NCBI GenBank assembly: GCA_004154925.1
Contig: QJNS01000100.1
Coordinates: 124,001-188,000 of the forward strand
Direction: 5' to 3'
Length of the DNA stretch: 64,000 nucleotides
DNA from: Monosporascus cannonballus
Taxonomy: Eukaryota > Ascomycota > Sordariomycetes > Xylariales
Position numbers and translations under genes: made by a program. Within the stretch, counting starts at the first letter, position 1; every line of letters starts with the position of its first letter. Below the pieces are notes generated by a model. The model was not told the origin of the DNA. It worked only from the letters and a program-made list of their open reading frames with translations, and ran no database searches. Positions 23,213 through 33,357 of this stretch are shown one piece after another.

Positions 23213-23869
23213 ATGCGCTCCCGTCCGTACAAGCCACCGACTCCCCTGCTCCCTCTCCTCGACGACCCGTCCGCCTATCTGCTGAAAAGCGATCGCAGAC
23301 CCAGCAGCGAAAGGGAAGTCCCCATGTCCGCGCTGGATCACGATACGGGCGTGCTCCTACCGAGAAAGGCGCGACAACACCGCGTCCGAGTGCAGGGAAA
23401 AGTGGCGCTCGTGCGGAGCGTGTCGGTTGCGGATCTGAAGTTCGCGGGCCACCCGTCTCCGCGCAGCTCGCATGGGGTCCAGTTCGATTCCGGTGTTGGG
23501 GGCGGTGCGCTGACGAGGCGGAGCTTGGATGATGGTAGCGAGACGGATGAAGATGTCAGCGAGAGGGACACCCAGTTCAGGGCATATGGTATCGGTGGAG
23601 CAGGTAATATCCGTAAGTCCACCCCCAGTAGCTACGACGTCATGGTTGCGCTCGAGAATAACACTGCTATAGGCCGCCCTACCGAAGTAATGGGTGCATC
23701 GTCAAGAAAATCACCGTCTTTATCAACCGTCCTACCTAGTAGTCTCTCAGCTACCATTACAACACCTGGCGTTATCATCGAAAAGAAAAGGTCGAAAATT
23801 AGGGATTTCTTGAGCCGGGTTTCTGATCGAAAGGTGAAGGGTAATGCTTCAGGCACTCCGCCGCCCTGA
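23213..23869 (+). CDS. Hypothetical disordered protein with a GGAGNI motif
   Basis: An uninterrupted frame from ATG 23213 gives 218 residues. It is Ser/Pro/Arg/Asp-rich and probably largely disordered. At about residues 123-132 it carries YGIGGAGNIRK. The GGAGNI core resembles the repeated motif of fungal DUF3602 proteins, but only one copy is visible. The C-terminus is basic (KKRSKIRDFLSRVSDRK), possibly nucleic-acid- or membrane-binding. Codon GC is high in the first two thirds, supporting coding. There are no signal peptide or membrane segments. It is isolated between two gene-poor stretches. It could be a species-restricted gene; the family link is weak. Confidence 0.55.
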   Translation: MRSRPYKPPTPLLPLLDDPSAYLLKSDRRPSSEREVPMSALDHDTGVLLPRKARQHRVRVQGKVALVRSVSVADLKFAGHPSPRSSHGVQFDSGVGGGALTRRSLDDGSETDEDVSERDTQFRAYGIGGAGNIRKSTPSSYDVMVALENNTAIGRPTEVMGASSRKSPSLSTVLPSSLSATITTPGVIIEKKRSKIRDFLSRVSDRKVKGNASGTPPP

Positions 23870-25908
23870 ACAAAGCCCGAGGTTACTAGGCGAGCTATAG
23901 CTCTAGGAGAAATGATTATAGTTATAGCGGTCGAAGGAGATATTCAGGGATCTAGACAACTCCACCACTTCGACTGTAGTATGCATAATATTACGTACTG
24001 TCGAGGCCAATCCACCCATTCGGCTTTCTGGGACATCCATCCATTTATTTGAAGCTTTCGTAAATGGCCATTATCTCCATGCTTAAGGGACCTTAGGGTC
24101 CTATATAAGGTATGTTGCAGCGTTATTAGCGTGGCGGTTATAGCCAGCAATTGTGAAAGGTCCGGGCTGGAATATTAAGGCGAAATTTGAAGCACGTCGG
24201 GCTGGATCCGCACAAAGGTATATACGCACTTACACAAATCATATAGGGGTTTATCAAGTACTTCGTCCACGTTTACTCCATTTTGTATCCATCAATAGCG
24301 GATTCTTTCTCGGGTAGATTAGACTCGTGAATGTAACCGAAGAAGTGAACAGCCTAGACCCCTATTACAGACCCAAAGTGTTTGCGGTTTGATGTGAGGT
24401 AAAACCAGCCTTGAAGCTACGGCGTAAGCTTTCGGTGCCAACCCACAATATATTCTCTTCCGATATGCTTCTTTCCGTGGTGTCGAACACTTATTATTCC
24501 TTACTGGTACCGTCATTTCAAATCCCGACAAGCTTAGGTAAAAGCGGTGACCTAGTAATTACTTGACGTTGGAATACGTTACTATGCGTGAATCTTGTCG
24601 ATCCTGGTCGTAGCTCTTACTGCTGTTTACTCCGTGTCTACCGACACCACTTGTGGAATAGATTACAAGGGGAATGGGGGCGAACTTGATAATTTCTTCA
24701 TCATAACGTAGGAGCGCTGGAAATTGAGGACACACTTCAACGAGACGAGAACAGCGGAGATACACAAGGATGGAGCTGCAGTCCATGCCTCTTTCCCGCC
24801 AGTCCATAATTATGCGATATAGTCAATACTGTGTTCCACGGTCGCTCAGCTCTTCGGCCATGGAATAAGTCTCATTTCGTAGAATAACAACGTGGGTTCT
24901 AAACTATGACGCTGTGATAGTCCAGTATTGAAAACATGTACCCCAGAGATAGCTTGCTTTGAGTGGTAGGCTTGGAGCAGTCTTGGAATATGGCAAACGA
25001 TCGGGCGCTCGAACTGTATTAGTTCAAGCGTTATATAATTATATATGTATTCCTACAATGAAGAGTCATACATCAAATTTGGAAGTTTAAACTCTTATTC
25101 TATCAAGTCTAAGGTTTCTTATCTAAGTACGGCTGATTACAACGGATTTGGATAATCTGGCTTTTTATCTATTGCACCTCAAAAGACATATATCATATAG
25201 GAATAGAGTGACTTGCAAACAGAGAGGTGGGTGAAGGTGTAGGATGGATCGTAAAATGAAGTATTCGGGCTGGGCGAGTCTATCAGCGTCGGGGACCTCA
25301 TCGGCGTCGTATTGATATCAACATCTTAGCCTAGAAGGACTTACATGGGTGTGGCTACTACTTACCGTATTCTTTTGAGGATGTCTCCGTAGACTGAGAG
25401 TGTGAATAGTCAATAGACTTTGTTAAGGGAGTTGAAGTGGAACTAGACGTGGATGTGGATATCCCCAACACCGAAGTGGATTACTAGACAAGAGACGCTA
25501 TTTTGGCAACGCATGGACCATCTATCATATTATCGCAAAGGAATCCACGTTCAGAGGGACCTGGAGAAGACGGATATCAGGATGCTCTAGGTGGGAGAAA
25601 GTCCCATGTCAATACCGAGAATGACCGAAATTCAAAGGAGGAAACGTGGGGGCTCTAGATACTATGAATTAAATGGAGGGAAATTTCAGACCCCTGTCAC
25701 GTAGCACCCACGTCAGGAGAGCTCCGTACTTTACCAAAGAGGGCATAGCGCTCATGGCCCTCCCCGCCAACAATTTTCCTGTGGCGATCCTCACGACATC
25801 CTTCGTTCGCGTTTCTTTCCCCGGCCGCACATCACCGCCGTCTCTATCTTCTCTATCAGCTACCCCTATCTTCCAAGGTCATTCATTACCCAAGAATAGA
25901 TTACAAAC
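23870..25908. other. Gene-free region with possible gene relics
   Basis: About 2 kb of moderate GC. A minus-strand stretch near 25368-25487 reads Ser/Thr-rich (STSTSSSTSTPL, SHSQSTETSSKEY) like the stalk of a secreted or GPI-anchored protein, but stops bound it closely on both sides. No other motif was found. Confidence 0.4.
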
Positions 25909-26143
25909 ATGCCTCGTGGCACAAAGCACCTCACTGAAGCTGACCGGCAACGTGTCCGTACGCTCTACTTCGATGCAAAGCTCTCGCCGTCGGAAATTGA
26001 GAGGATCACCGGCTTCACTCTGGGCCAGATAAAGAGATCCAGGGAGTCGGTGCAGGTGGGTAAGAGGACAGGCCGCCCTAAAATGAATCCAGATGAGCCA
26101 GTTGAAGAAGGGAGGGAGGCCATTCGAGCAAAAATAAGTGCAG
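25909..26143 (+). CDS. Helix-turn-helix exon, transposase-like
   Basis: ATG 25909 opens a frame whose first 60 residues (HLTEADRQRVRTLYFDAKLS, ERITGFTLGQIKRS, GKRTGRPK) match the N-terminal helix-turn-helix found in many ascomycete Tc1/mariner-type transposases and their domesticated relatives: two helices, a recognition helix, then a GRP linker. The frame stays open to a stop at 26260-26262 (117 residues), but the sequence loses character after SAG at 26143. A GTGAGA donor follows exactly at 26144. I therefore read 25909-26143 as a first exon spliced to the oxidoreductase exons downstream. No DDE catalytic part is present. Alternatives: a stand-alone 117-residue protein or a transposon fragment. 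Confidence 0.55.
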
Positions 26144-26341
26144 GTGAGAACATCCTTGTCTTGCAGATAGATCTCGATCCCAGGTTCATTGTCCAGCCTT
26201 GGCTTCGGAGTGCACTGCGCATCCTTCAAAGTTCCGTCCAGGGGCGGTATGGAAGGGGCTAAGAGGCAACATAACACATAGCCGAGAGCTAGTTGGATAC
26301 CCTTGAAGCACACGCGGCTACCCATGAACTGACGTATCAAG

Positions 26342-27404
26342 TCCGCCGCCGTCCGAAAATTCCACAGCCACCAGGTCCAACGCCAACACCGAACTGGGAG
26401 CAACCAATCACAGCTACGGGACCAACACAACCATCGTTTATAGCACAGGAACCCCTGCTCCAGCCACCTTCTACGTCATCAGCATTGCAGCAGCCGGAAA
26501 CGTCCCCGGTGCCTTTGCTACCGAATGACAATCCCCTAGTGTGCCCTATTGACCCTACAAAAACAATTGTGCTCATTACAGGTATGCGCAGACACCGCTT
26601 TCACCTCCTTAATAAAGGCTCGGGTTCAGTGCTCATTCCGGGCTAGGTGCAAACCGGGGTATCGGGCTAGAAGTCGTCAAGGCTCTGCTTCGGGCCGAGC
26701 CTGCCGCAGATGACTCCACTGGCGGAGGACCGTATCATGTTTTTCTCTGCTCCCGCGACTGGGCTAAGGGAGAACAAGCGGCAGCATCCCTAGTTGCCGA
26801 GCACGAAAATTCACTATCGGTACTACCCCTGGACGTCACCAGTGCTGAATCGGTCAAGTGGGCCGCGCAAACAGTGGATTCAATTGCAGGCCGGGTCGAC
26901 ATCTTGGTCAACAATGCAGCCGTCATGAGATACGGCGGCGACCCGATTCCGACTCTGCGCGAGGCGCTCGAGACGAACCTGGTCTCGGCTTTCGCGATAA
27001 GCGAGGCGTTCAAGTCCCTGCTCATGGTGCAGCTCCCGTCGTCCAAGAAAGACAAGCGGCTCATCCATATGACGTGTGACATGGGCTCGATCGCACACCG
27101 CAGCGACCCGTCCTCCAAAACCTACCCTATCACGGCGCCCGAGTACCGCATCAGCAAGGCGGGCCTCAACATGATGGCAGCCTGCCAACGTTTCGACTTG
27201 CAGGGCAGCGGTGTGAAGGTCTGCGTCTACAACACCGGCTACACGGCCACGGACCTCGCGGGTCTGGACCCCGATATGAAGAGAGCTCACGGAGCGAGGG
27301 AGGTGCGGGAAGTGGCCGAAGCGTTCATTCGCGTTGTTGAGGGCCGCAGGGACGAGGAATTCGGGCAAATGCTCGATACGCTCGAAGGAACTGTTCCATG
27401 GTGA
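26342..27404 (+). CDS. Short-chain dehydrogenase/reductase (SDR)
   Basis: A 65-bp intron (26582-26646, GTATGC...CTAG) joins KTIVLITG to ANRGIGLEVVKALL, completing the TGxxxGxG nucleotide-binding motif. Then follow LPLDVTSAESV, ILVNNAAV, the catalytic Ser (codon 27086, MGSIAH) and YRISK (Tyr codon 27144, Lys codon 27156), and NTGYTATDL. This is a classical NAD(P)-dependent SDR of carbonyl-reductase type, single domain, ending TGA 27402-27404. No ATG occurs in frame between the stop upstream and the nucleotide-binding motif. About 80 residues of Pro/Gln/Thr-rich sequence (PGPTPTPNWEQP, QQPETSPVPLL) precede it. The start must therefore come from an upstream exon. The helix-turn-helix exon (25909-26143) fits in phase with an acceptor at 26341, giving join(25909..26143, 26342..26581, 26647..27404), 410 residues. 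The SDR call is firm, the fusion inferred; substrate unknown. Confidence 0.8.
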
Positions 27405-27872
27405 TCGGGCCGCAATCCGTATTTTGTGATGCTGTATACCGAGTTTATAACGTATTAATTCTACCCGAGAGCCGGACCAGCTCACCCTAAGAGACTTAGT
27501 GGAGAAACACTTCTTGCGCTATGCAGGATATCACGACTTTACACATTAGACGGGCTCTTTCGAAGATGAGCCTTCTAGTGCTGGCAATCAAATTCACGAA
27601 TCAGAATAGATAACATGCATCAAAGTAAGACGTCGGTGAGCGTCCGCCCGAGCGCAAACTCCTGTTAAGACTCATGAATTTTCTGGGATTTGCGAGATAT
27701 CCTTTCTGGTCTGGGTGTTGCTTCCCTTCTGAGATGCCATTGTGACTCGCAGCAAGTTGTTCGTGTGAGTAACCGCAGTTCTGAACCCGTTTTTCTTTCC
27801 CTTGATAAGAATATGTGACGTCAAGCTAATGAACACATTCGTAGCATTACATGGACTGTGAATCTGTTTCCG
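27405..27872. other. Spacer between convergent genes
   Basis: Non-coding spacer between the SDR gene (plus) and the DUF3632 gene (minus). It should contain both 3' ends. No further feature seen. Confidence 0.5.
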
Positions 27873-28849
27873 TTATGGGCCAGGCGAATGTTCGGCCGCT
27901 TCCATCATCGCTATAACCTCCTTTAGCTTCGCCTTCAGTGGTCCCTCCTTCTCCTTCTCTATCTCACCGAACCGCATCTTCCAGAATTCCCATCTGGAGC
28001 GGCTTAGCCCGGGTCCGCCGCCGACATACAGCGAGCCTACTGACGCGTTCCGCCCAGCTGGTGCGTTGCCGGACGGGCTAACTATGCTCCTGAATAGAGC
28101 TTCGCGGCTGTATATTATCCACTGCATCGCTGTTCGGAGCCGGCACTCCGCCAATTCCTTTCGTGATACGCTCTCCTCGAGAGCATGCCTCATCGTTGTA
28201 AGTGCGAATAGCTCGTACGACCCCAGCCCTTTACTCATAAGTCGGGCTACGAACGAGTTTAGACTTTCCCAGCGCTTCCCCCTGTCTAGGTTGAAGTTTC
28301 GTGGATCTGTGGTCGGATCTAAAGGTGGCAGTTAGAACAGACCTCTGGCGTGTTGCGTTTGAAGTTATACGCACCGGTCCACTGTTCCTTGAGAGATTGC
28401 TCAAACTGTGGAAGGTCTTTCCAGAGGTGTTTTGGTCCCTGGGCGGCGTTAGTGATTCGTAGCAAGGCATGGAGGCCCTGGTTCACGTGATGAAAACTGA
28501 CCTCGTCAAGCTGGATTATCCTGCCGTCTCTTGCTGCCAAATTCTCCACGGCGCCCACCAAAATCTCGTGCCACTGATGCTCGGGAGGGGCGACTTTGAC
28601 AACTGCAATCAGCAGCTCCCACAAGTCGTACAGCACCTGCTCTACCTGCGAGGGGTCCGAGTCGGCCGGGCAGACACCCTCCAGACCTTCCGCGATTCCG
28701 TGGGCCCGATCCCGCGGATTACCGTCAGCCTCCAGACCCGGTCGCAAGGCATCGAAAACGCGCTTTCGCGAGACACTGTGGATCGTTTTCGCAAGCCCTT
28801 GGAGGCTTATCTCGTCGGCTGAAAATGTCCAACCGCTTGAAGACTCCAT
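27873..28849 (-). CDS. DUF3632 family protein, two exons
   Basis: Model: complement(join(27873..28318, 28375..28849)), 306 residues. The 56-bp intron (GTGCGT...TTTAG, branch TCTAAC) joins SLKEQWT to DPTTDPRNFNLDRGKRW. After the join, RWESLNSFVARL and ELFALTTMRHALEE are the signature of fungal DUF3632 proteins, which are widespread in Pezizomycotina and have no known function. The upstream exon is acidic and helical (VEQVLYDLWELLIAVVKV). The C-terminal part ends in a Lys/Glu-rich helix (EIEKEKEGPLKAKLKEVIAM). An earlier in-frame ATG at 28897 would add 16 residues; I prefer 28849 because the extra residues look unlike a normal start. No signal peptide; probably cytosolic or nuclear. The gene looks intact. 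Confidence 0.78.
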
Positions 28850-31800
28850 GCTACAAGATTCAGGTCGTCGAAGTAATACTCGGGTGAGATACACCAAAGT
28901 GGCGCGCTAAATGGGAGCTATGATCGTGATGTGGTGGTGTCTCTCGTGACGTGCACGTGCTTACGGCAGTGGAAAACTAGCTTCCCCCAGAAGGATAAAA
29001 CGGCTTCCTATAAGGACTTTATATGGACTGGACCGTCAGATGCCGGCGAACGGTTGGTCTTCGTACCCTAGGCAGTTATTGAATGACGGAAGGCCCTTCC
29101 GCCCTGCATGCAAGTAATCGGCAGGGGGATGAGCCCAGGGGAACCTTGTAATCCAAGCCCCTGCCCTTCCAGCCACACGGCGGCACCGTCCCCATAGGTT
29201 ACCACCCCGCTGGGGCACCATACAGACCCTGCCCCGACGAATTCATGCGTTGGCGGGTTGCCATTCCGGGTTCCCCAGCTGTGGCTCGAAGGCCGATAAC
29301 GGTTCCCACGTAAGCTGGCCTTCGCGTTTTCCGAAATTGCGCACGGTTCCTGCATCGGCCAGAGTTTCCGTATATAGCGATGGGTAAAGATGATCATCCA
29401 GAACGTGTTGGCTCTTTTTCCCGCCGAGGAGATATGCTAACCTCCAGGATACGAGGCTAGGTGCATGAAAGCAAACGGTGGTCTAAGGCAGAGTAAGTTA
29501 GAGTCTTAATATGTATTACACGTGTTAGCGGCCCGAGGCTGTCAATCGTGTGGGCCGGTGGGTTGGTTTGGTCCCACGCGCAGCTAGGCCCGGCCATATC
29601 ACACATGCAACGCACAGGTCTCCCATTCCTCTTCCTATTAGTGGGTTGGTTATGACGAGTACAAGACTCTAAAACACGTCCGTCATTTTGACGCTAGTAA
29701 TTTATTCGTTCCTTGCTCGATCCGACTACAGGAGTCTCAACCCCCATAACCAGGCACCGTTCGCGTCCTACCGATGTCCTGCCGTTGACCACCGCCCATG
29801 TGGATCGATTTTCTGATTATTCGAACATCTGTAGGGAACTTTTTTATTACGTAATGGATGCTGATTCGAAGGAGGAGGATGCATAACGCGCGGCGTCTAA
29901 CTATTGCGTCTAAAACGCGATAGTAGCTATTATATGGCGGTGAATCGCGGCCGAGACGGGAGATACGTGGACGAGCCACCCCTTTAACCTATAACGCACT
30001 TAATAGGCTTTCATTATTGGATCAGGAATTTTAATTGGACTCATATGAGAGAGCAAGATGTAGAGGAAGTAGGCTCCTCGCGGCGCTCTGCCACAGTGGA
30101 GTTTGTTTATTCTATGGTACCATGTGGCTGTAAGTGGCGCAGACACAGCGTCAGATATTCCAGTTGGCAAGGGAATGCATAGCAATCTCAACGTCAGTGT
30201 CGTTGAAAGAAACCGAACTGTCTTCTTCCTCGGTTGGTCTTTTGCTGACCCGGGGTTCTCGCTGGCTTTACGGTTTTAATTGTCGTCGTCTTCCGCTGCT
30301 TATGACAAGGAGAACGATTCTTTAGGTTGCGTCTGTGATTGATATCCCTGCCGTGGATTTCTTAGTTGCAGTCCGGGATCTTGTCAGGGAAAATGGTAAA
30401 GCACGGAGTGAAAGGCAGAAGAAGCAGCCTAGCAGGTAGTTCATAGTATGGATAGTAAATAGATGACCATTAATGCCTGCCCTCTTCTAACTACTCGGGG
30501 GCGAAGCCCCCCTATATATACACAAACTGGAGCCACACTGGTGGGGCGCTGGGCCCCGGAAAGGGGGTCGCACCTTGGCACCTGACAGATCTTAACAGAC
30601 TGTTTTTCTTCTAGCCACTTAAGTCTAATGCTTGGGAAGGGTTGGATTAATGGGAAATACTTGCTACAGATATTAAATTCGTTCCCGATATGTAGTTTCC
30701 GTTGCCAACCATACCAATTAAATCATCCCAAGAAATAGTTGACGGAAAAGGCAGAGCGATAGCCCAGGCTCTCCGAAAGCGGTTGAGAAAGGGATGTTCC
30801 CTGAGGATACTGCCCACGCAGTCTTGCGTGAGAAGAGAGAAGTCATTGCGAGTGTCGGTGAAGGCATGGGCCTAGGCCTTTTGTTGAAGTATGCATAGCA
30901 GCCCAAAAGCTAGAAACAAAGGCGATAGGTAGGACGGCTAGCATCGCAAAACTGTCTTTTCAGGCCAGAGTAGCGAGGTGTATCAAAACCTCTACATTCA
31001 TGGATTTTACGGATTGCCCCTTGCAGGGCCAGGTTGTGGAACTAACGAGGCGTCTGGAAGTTGTTGTTGACGCGTGGATATTGTCCCCCTTAAAGTCAAG
31101 TCTCTCGAAATAATCCCTTCGACGCTTCGTAAGTATGAGAAGATACCCGGGTTTTGGTGCCGGGATGGGTATTCCTCCTTCACCCGTTCTATCATCTGTC
31201 AAATTCCGTGTAAGCGAATGACAGCGTTACTACCTCAAAACAGTGATATTTGACTTTAATAAGGAAGCAGAGGGTGTAATTTATATCATTTACTGCATTG
31301 TTCTCTTCTGGAACGAACTCTCGGAAACCCATCGCCTTATGAATAAATCAATTAATGGTTTTCAATAAGCCTCCAGCGACTGAGGCTATTTGCAATATCG
31401 TCTATTAAGCTTCAATTTCGTTCTTAGATGACGATATCCTTCGAACGAACTGGTTCCCCGTTCCAGTTTCTTCATGGCAGGTAGTGCCGCCCTGCTTGGT
31501 TAGCTTCTTGTTTAACTTCCTGGGGTCTGATGTATGCATGGCTTCAAACTTCTAGCTTAAGTGCCGACTATCGATTGTCCAAAGGGTGAGGTTGATTATG
31601 CTTAGCTTACCACCAAGACGGGCCAATTCGCGCTTCGTCATCACGTACAATATTGTCGAAGGTAATCTCGTAGTGGTTCCCAAAATTCCGTTTCAAGAAT
31701 GCGAATATGAAACAGCTAGGATATATCTGACAGAGACTACTTTAAGCTCTTCCTTGTTTCGGCTAGGTTGGGTCTTGTTACGTAATATATACTATATAGC

Positions 31801-31996
31801 TTTTACAAGGATCGGAGAGAGCGAAGGTTTGGTAGAGCTTACAACCATTAGCGCGAGCGCAAGCATGATTATGTGGATCCCAAAAAAGGGGTTGGTATAA
31901 CGGCTAAAACTGATATACTCAGTAACGTTGGTAATATGGATTAATAGATGCGCGGTTACTGCCAAGCTATCGTCCCTTCCATCTCAGCCTTCCCAC
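28850..31996. other. Gene-poor region
   Basis: About 3.1 kb without a convincing gene. The longest clean frame is minus 29068-29397 (109 residues, Gly/Ser/Pro-rich); it has no recognised domain and could be chance. A perfect GC hairpin lies at 30497-30511. GC content declines from about 31.2 kb towards the AT-rich block. Confidence 0.4.
30497..30511. other. Perfect GC hairpin
   Basis: GGGGGC, GAA, GCCCCC forms a 6-bp stem with a 3-base loop, followed by CTATATATACAC. Such hairpins occur near ends of some fungal mobile elements, but no matching end or target duplication was found. Confidence 0.4.
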
Positions 31997-32755
31997 CTAG
32001 TCAGCCCACTTCACGACTTGCTCCTCTTGCGTCAACAGCTCCACCGTATAGTAGTGGCGCGCGAGCTCTTCATGGTCAGCGAAGCGATGCACAAAGCGGT
32101 GGCAAGCGCCACAGAGCCAGGCGACATTCTGGAGGTCTTCCTCGCGATGCCAGCCACGCTTCACTGCCTTCGCGTGCACGAATCGCGGTATCAGGTGGTG
32201 ATACGACAGCGGAATCCAGTCCCTGCCGCATAATTCGCAGCCCTCCGCCTGAGCCTTCGTCGAGCTGGGGGCCGGGGGTAGAGTTGAGATAGCATGAAGC
32301 AGTGACGTCAAGACAGGGGCTAAGAATTCATTTATGCCCTGTACCGCGTCATGGGTGATCCCGTAGGCCGTGAGGGAGTCGGAGATAGAGGGATCTAGAA
32401 CGGGTAGTAGATCGGCTACGTTGTCGCCTGTCAGTGGCAGGGCATAACAAGTCTGCATATCGGCGTCCTTGCTGTACCCATAGTAGTCGAGGGTCTTCAA
32501 CGCTTCCGGCAGATACTGGAAAGTCTCAGAGGCAATATAGTCGGTAAAGTCTGCCAGATCCTCCGCAGGGTTGAAGCTTGTACCATCATCAAAGTGAGGC
32601 TGAGAGGCGCGCTGTGCCGCTTTGTTATTCGTATTTGGTTTGATTCTGCGGCTTGGCCGGGGCTGAGGCTGTGATATCTTCTCAATCAGGACTGTCGAAA
32701 GAGAGTCTCGAAATATTTCAAAATTTCTCTGCCGTTCATGGGGAATTACGGCCAT
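31997..32755 (-). CDS. HNH-type zinc-binding protein (ascomycete family)
   Basis: A single-exon gene of 252 residues, ATG 32755 and TAG 31997-31999. The C-terminal third has an HNH/beta-beta-alpha-metal layout: C173-x2-C176 (CELCGRDW), the H186-H187 pair in YHHLIPRFVHAKA, then N210 and C215-x2-C218-H219 with H223 (NVAWLCGACHRFVH). The same arrangement is seen in a conserved ascomycete family usually annotated as HNH nuclease-like; nuclease activity is not established for it. The N-terminal part (1-165) is mostly helical and not recognised, with a basic Pro/Arg stretch at 29-41. The gene starts only 62 bp from the first retrotransposon LTR yet shows no RIP damage. Confidence 0.8.
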   Translation of the reverse strand: MAVIPHERQRNFEIFRDSLSTVLIEKISQPQPRPSRRIKPNTNNKAAQRASQPHFDDGTSFNPAEDLADFTDYIASETFQYLPEALKTLDYYGYSKDADMQTCYALPLTGDNVADLLPVLDPSISDSLTAYGITHDAVQGINEFLAPVLTSLLHAISTLPPAPSSTKAQAEGCELCGRDWIPLSYHHLIPRFVHAKAVKRGWHREEDLQNVAWLCGACHRFVHRFADHEELARHYYTVELLTQEEQVVKWAD

Positions 32756-32854
32756 GATGCGATGTCGAAATCAAGAGGTGTGAATGATGTTTCAACATGA
32801 TATAACATTATCCACTTGTGACGGCTAGGGGTTTAACCAATTATTAAACCTAAG

Positions 32855-32986
32855 TGTTACGACCTGACAGGCTCAGGCCTCAGGAAACGGTCAACAAGGA
32901 TAATACGGACCACCTCCCAGGTCACGTAACGGGTGCTTAGCAAAGATCTGCTGAGCACGAGTGATCAGCATTAAGCAACTGCTTAA
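32855..32986 (+). repeat. 5' LTR of element B, first part
   Basis: 132 bp matching 45978-46109 of the 3' LTR and far less RIP-mutated than it. It is cut by element A after CTTAA at 32986. Confidence 0.82.
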
Positions 32987-33357
32987 TGTGACGAGCTAGG
33001 GGGTTTAACCAACTATTAAACCTTAGTCGTACGGGTTTATGTTAGCAGGAGTATCGTGGGAATCTGAGCAATAGATATAATAATCGTATTACGTCTCGTA
33101 ATTCCAAAGGTGCCTTAGGTAACGATATTATATTACAAGCTAAAACTATTTAATCTATAGAAAAAATAAACATTTTATACTTAATTCTTTTAACCTATCA
33201 AATCCGGCTCTATGGGCTTTACGATCGATCCTATCGAGCCCGGCTTTATAGGCTTTACGATCAATCCTATCAAGTTATTACGTAACTTAACCCATATAAT
33301 TTAGTCATTTTCCTGTTACGACCGTTTCCCGGGGCCGTAATTTATTAGGTCATAATA
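32987..33357 (-). repeat. LTR of element A (left)
   Basis: 371 bp starting TGTGACGAGCTAG and ending GGTCATAATA. It contains two copies of a 36-bp direct repeat (33204-33275, GGCTTTACGATC core). The first 75 bp are almost unmutated; the rest is RIP-shifted. Confidence 0.85.

Noticed and set aside
23483..23493. GTTCGATTCC resembling a tRNA B box
   Set aside because: It is inside a coding frame with no acceptor stem or A box at the right distance.
29068..29397. A 109-residue minus-strand frame as a small secreted protein
   Set aside because: No signal peptide, no cysteine pattern and no family likeness; kept only as part of the gene-poor region.
30490..30545. Helitron 3' end at the GGGGGC/GCCCCC hairpin
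   Set aside because: No CTRR terminus at the right distance followed by T, and no helicase or matching 5' end nearby.
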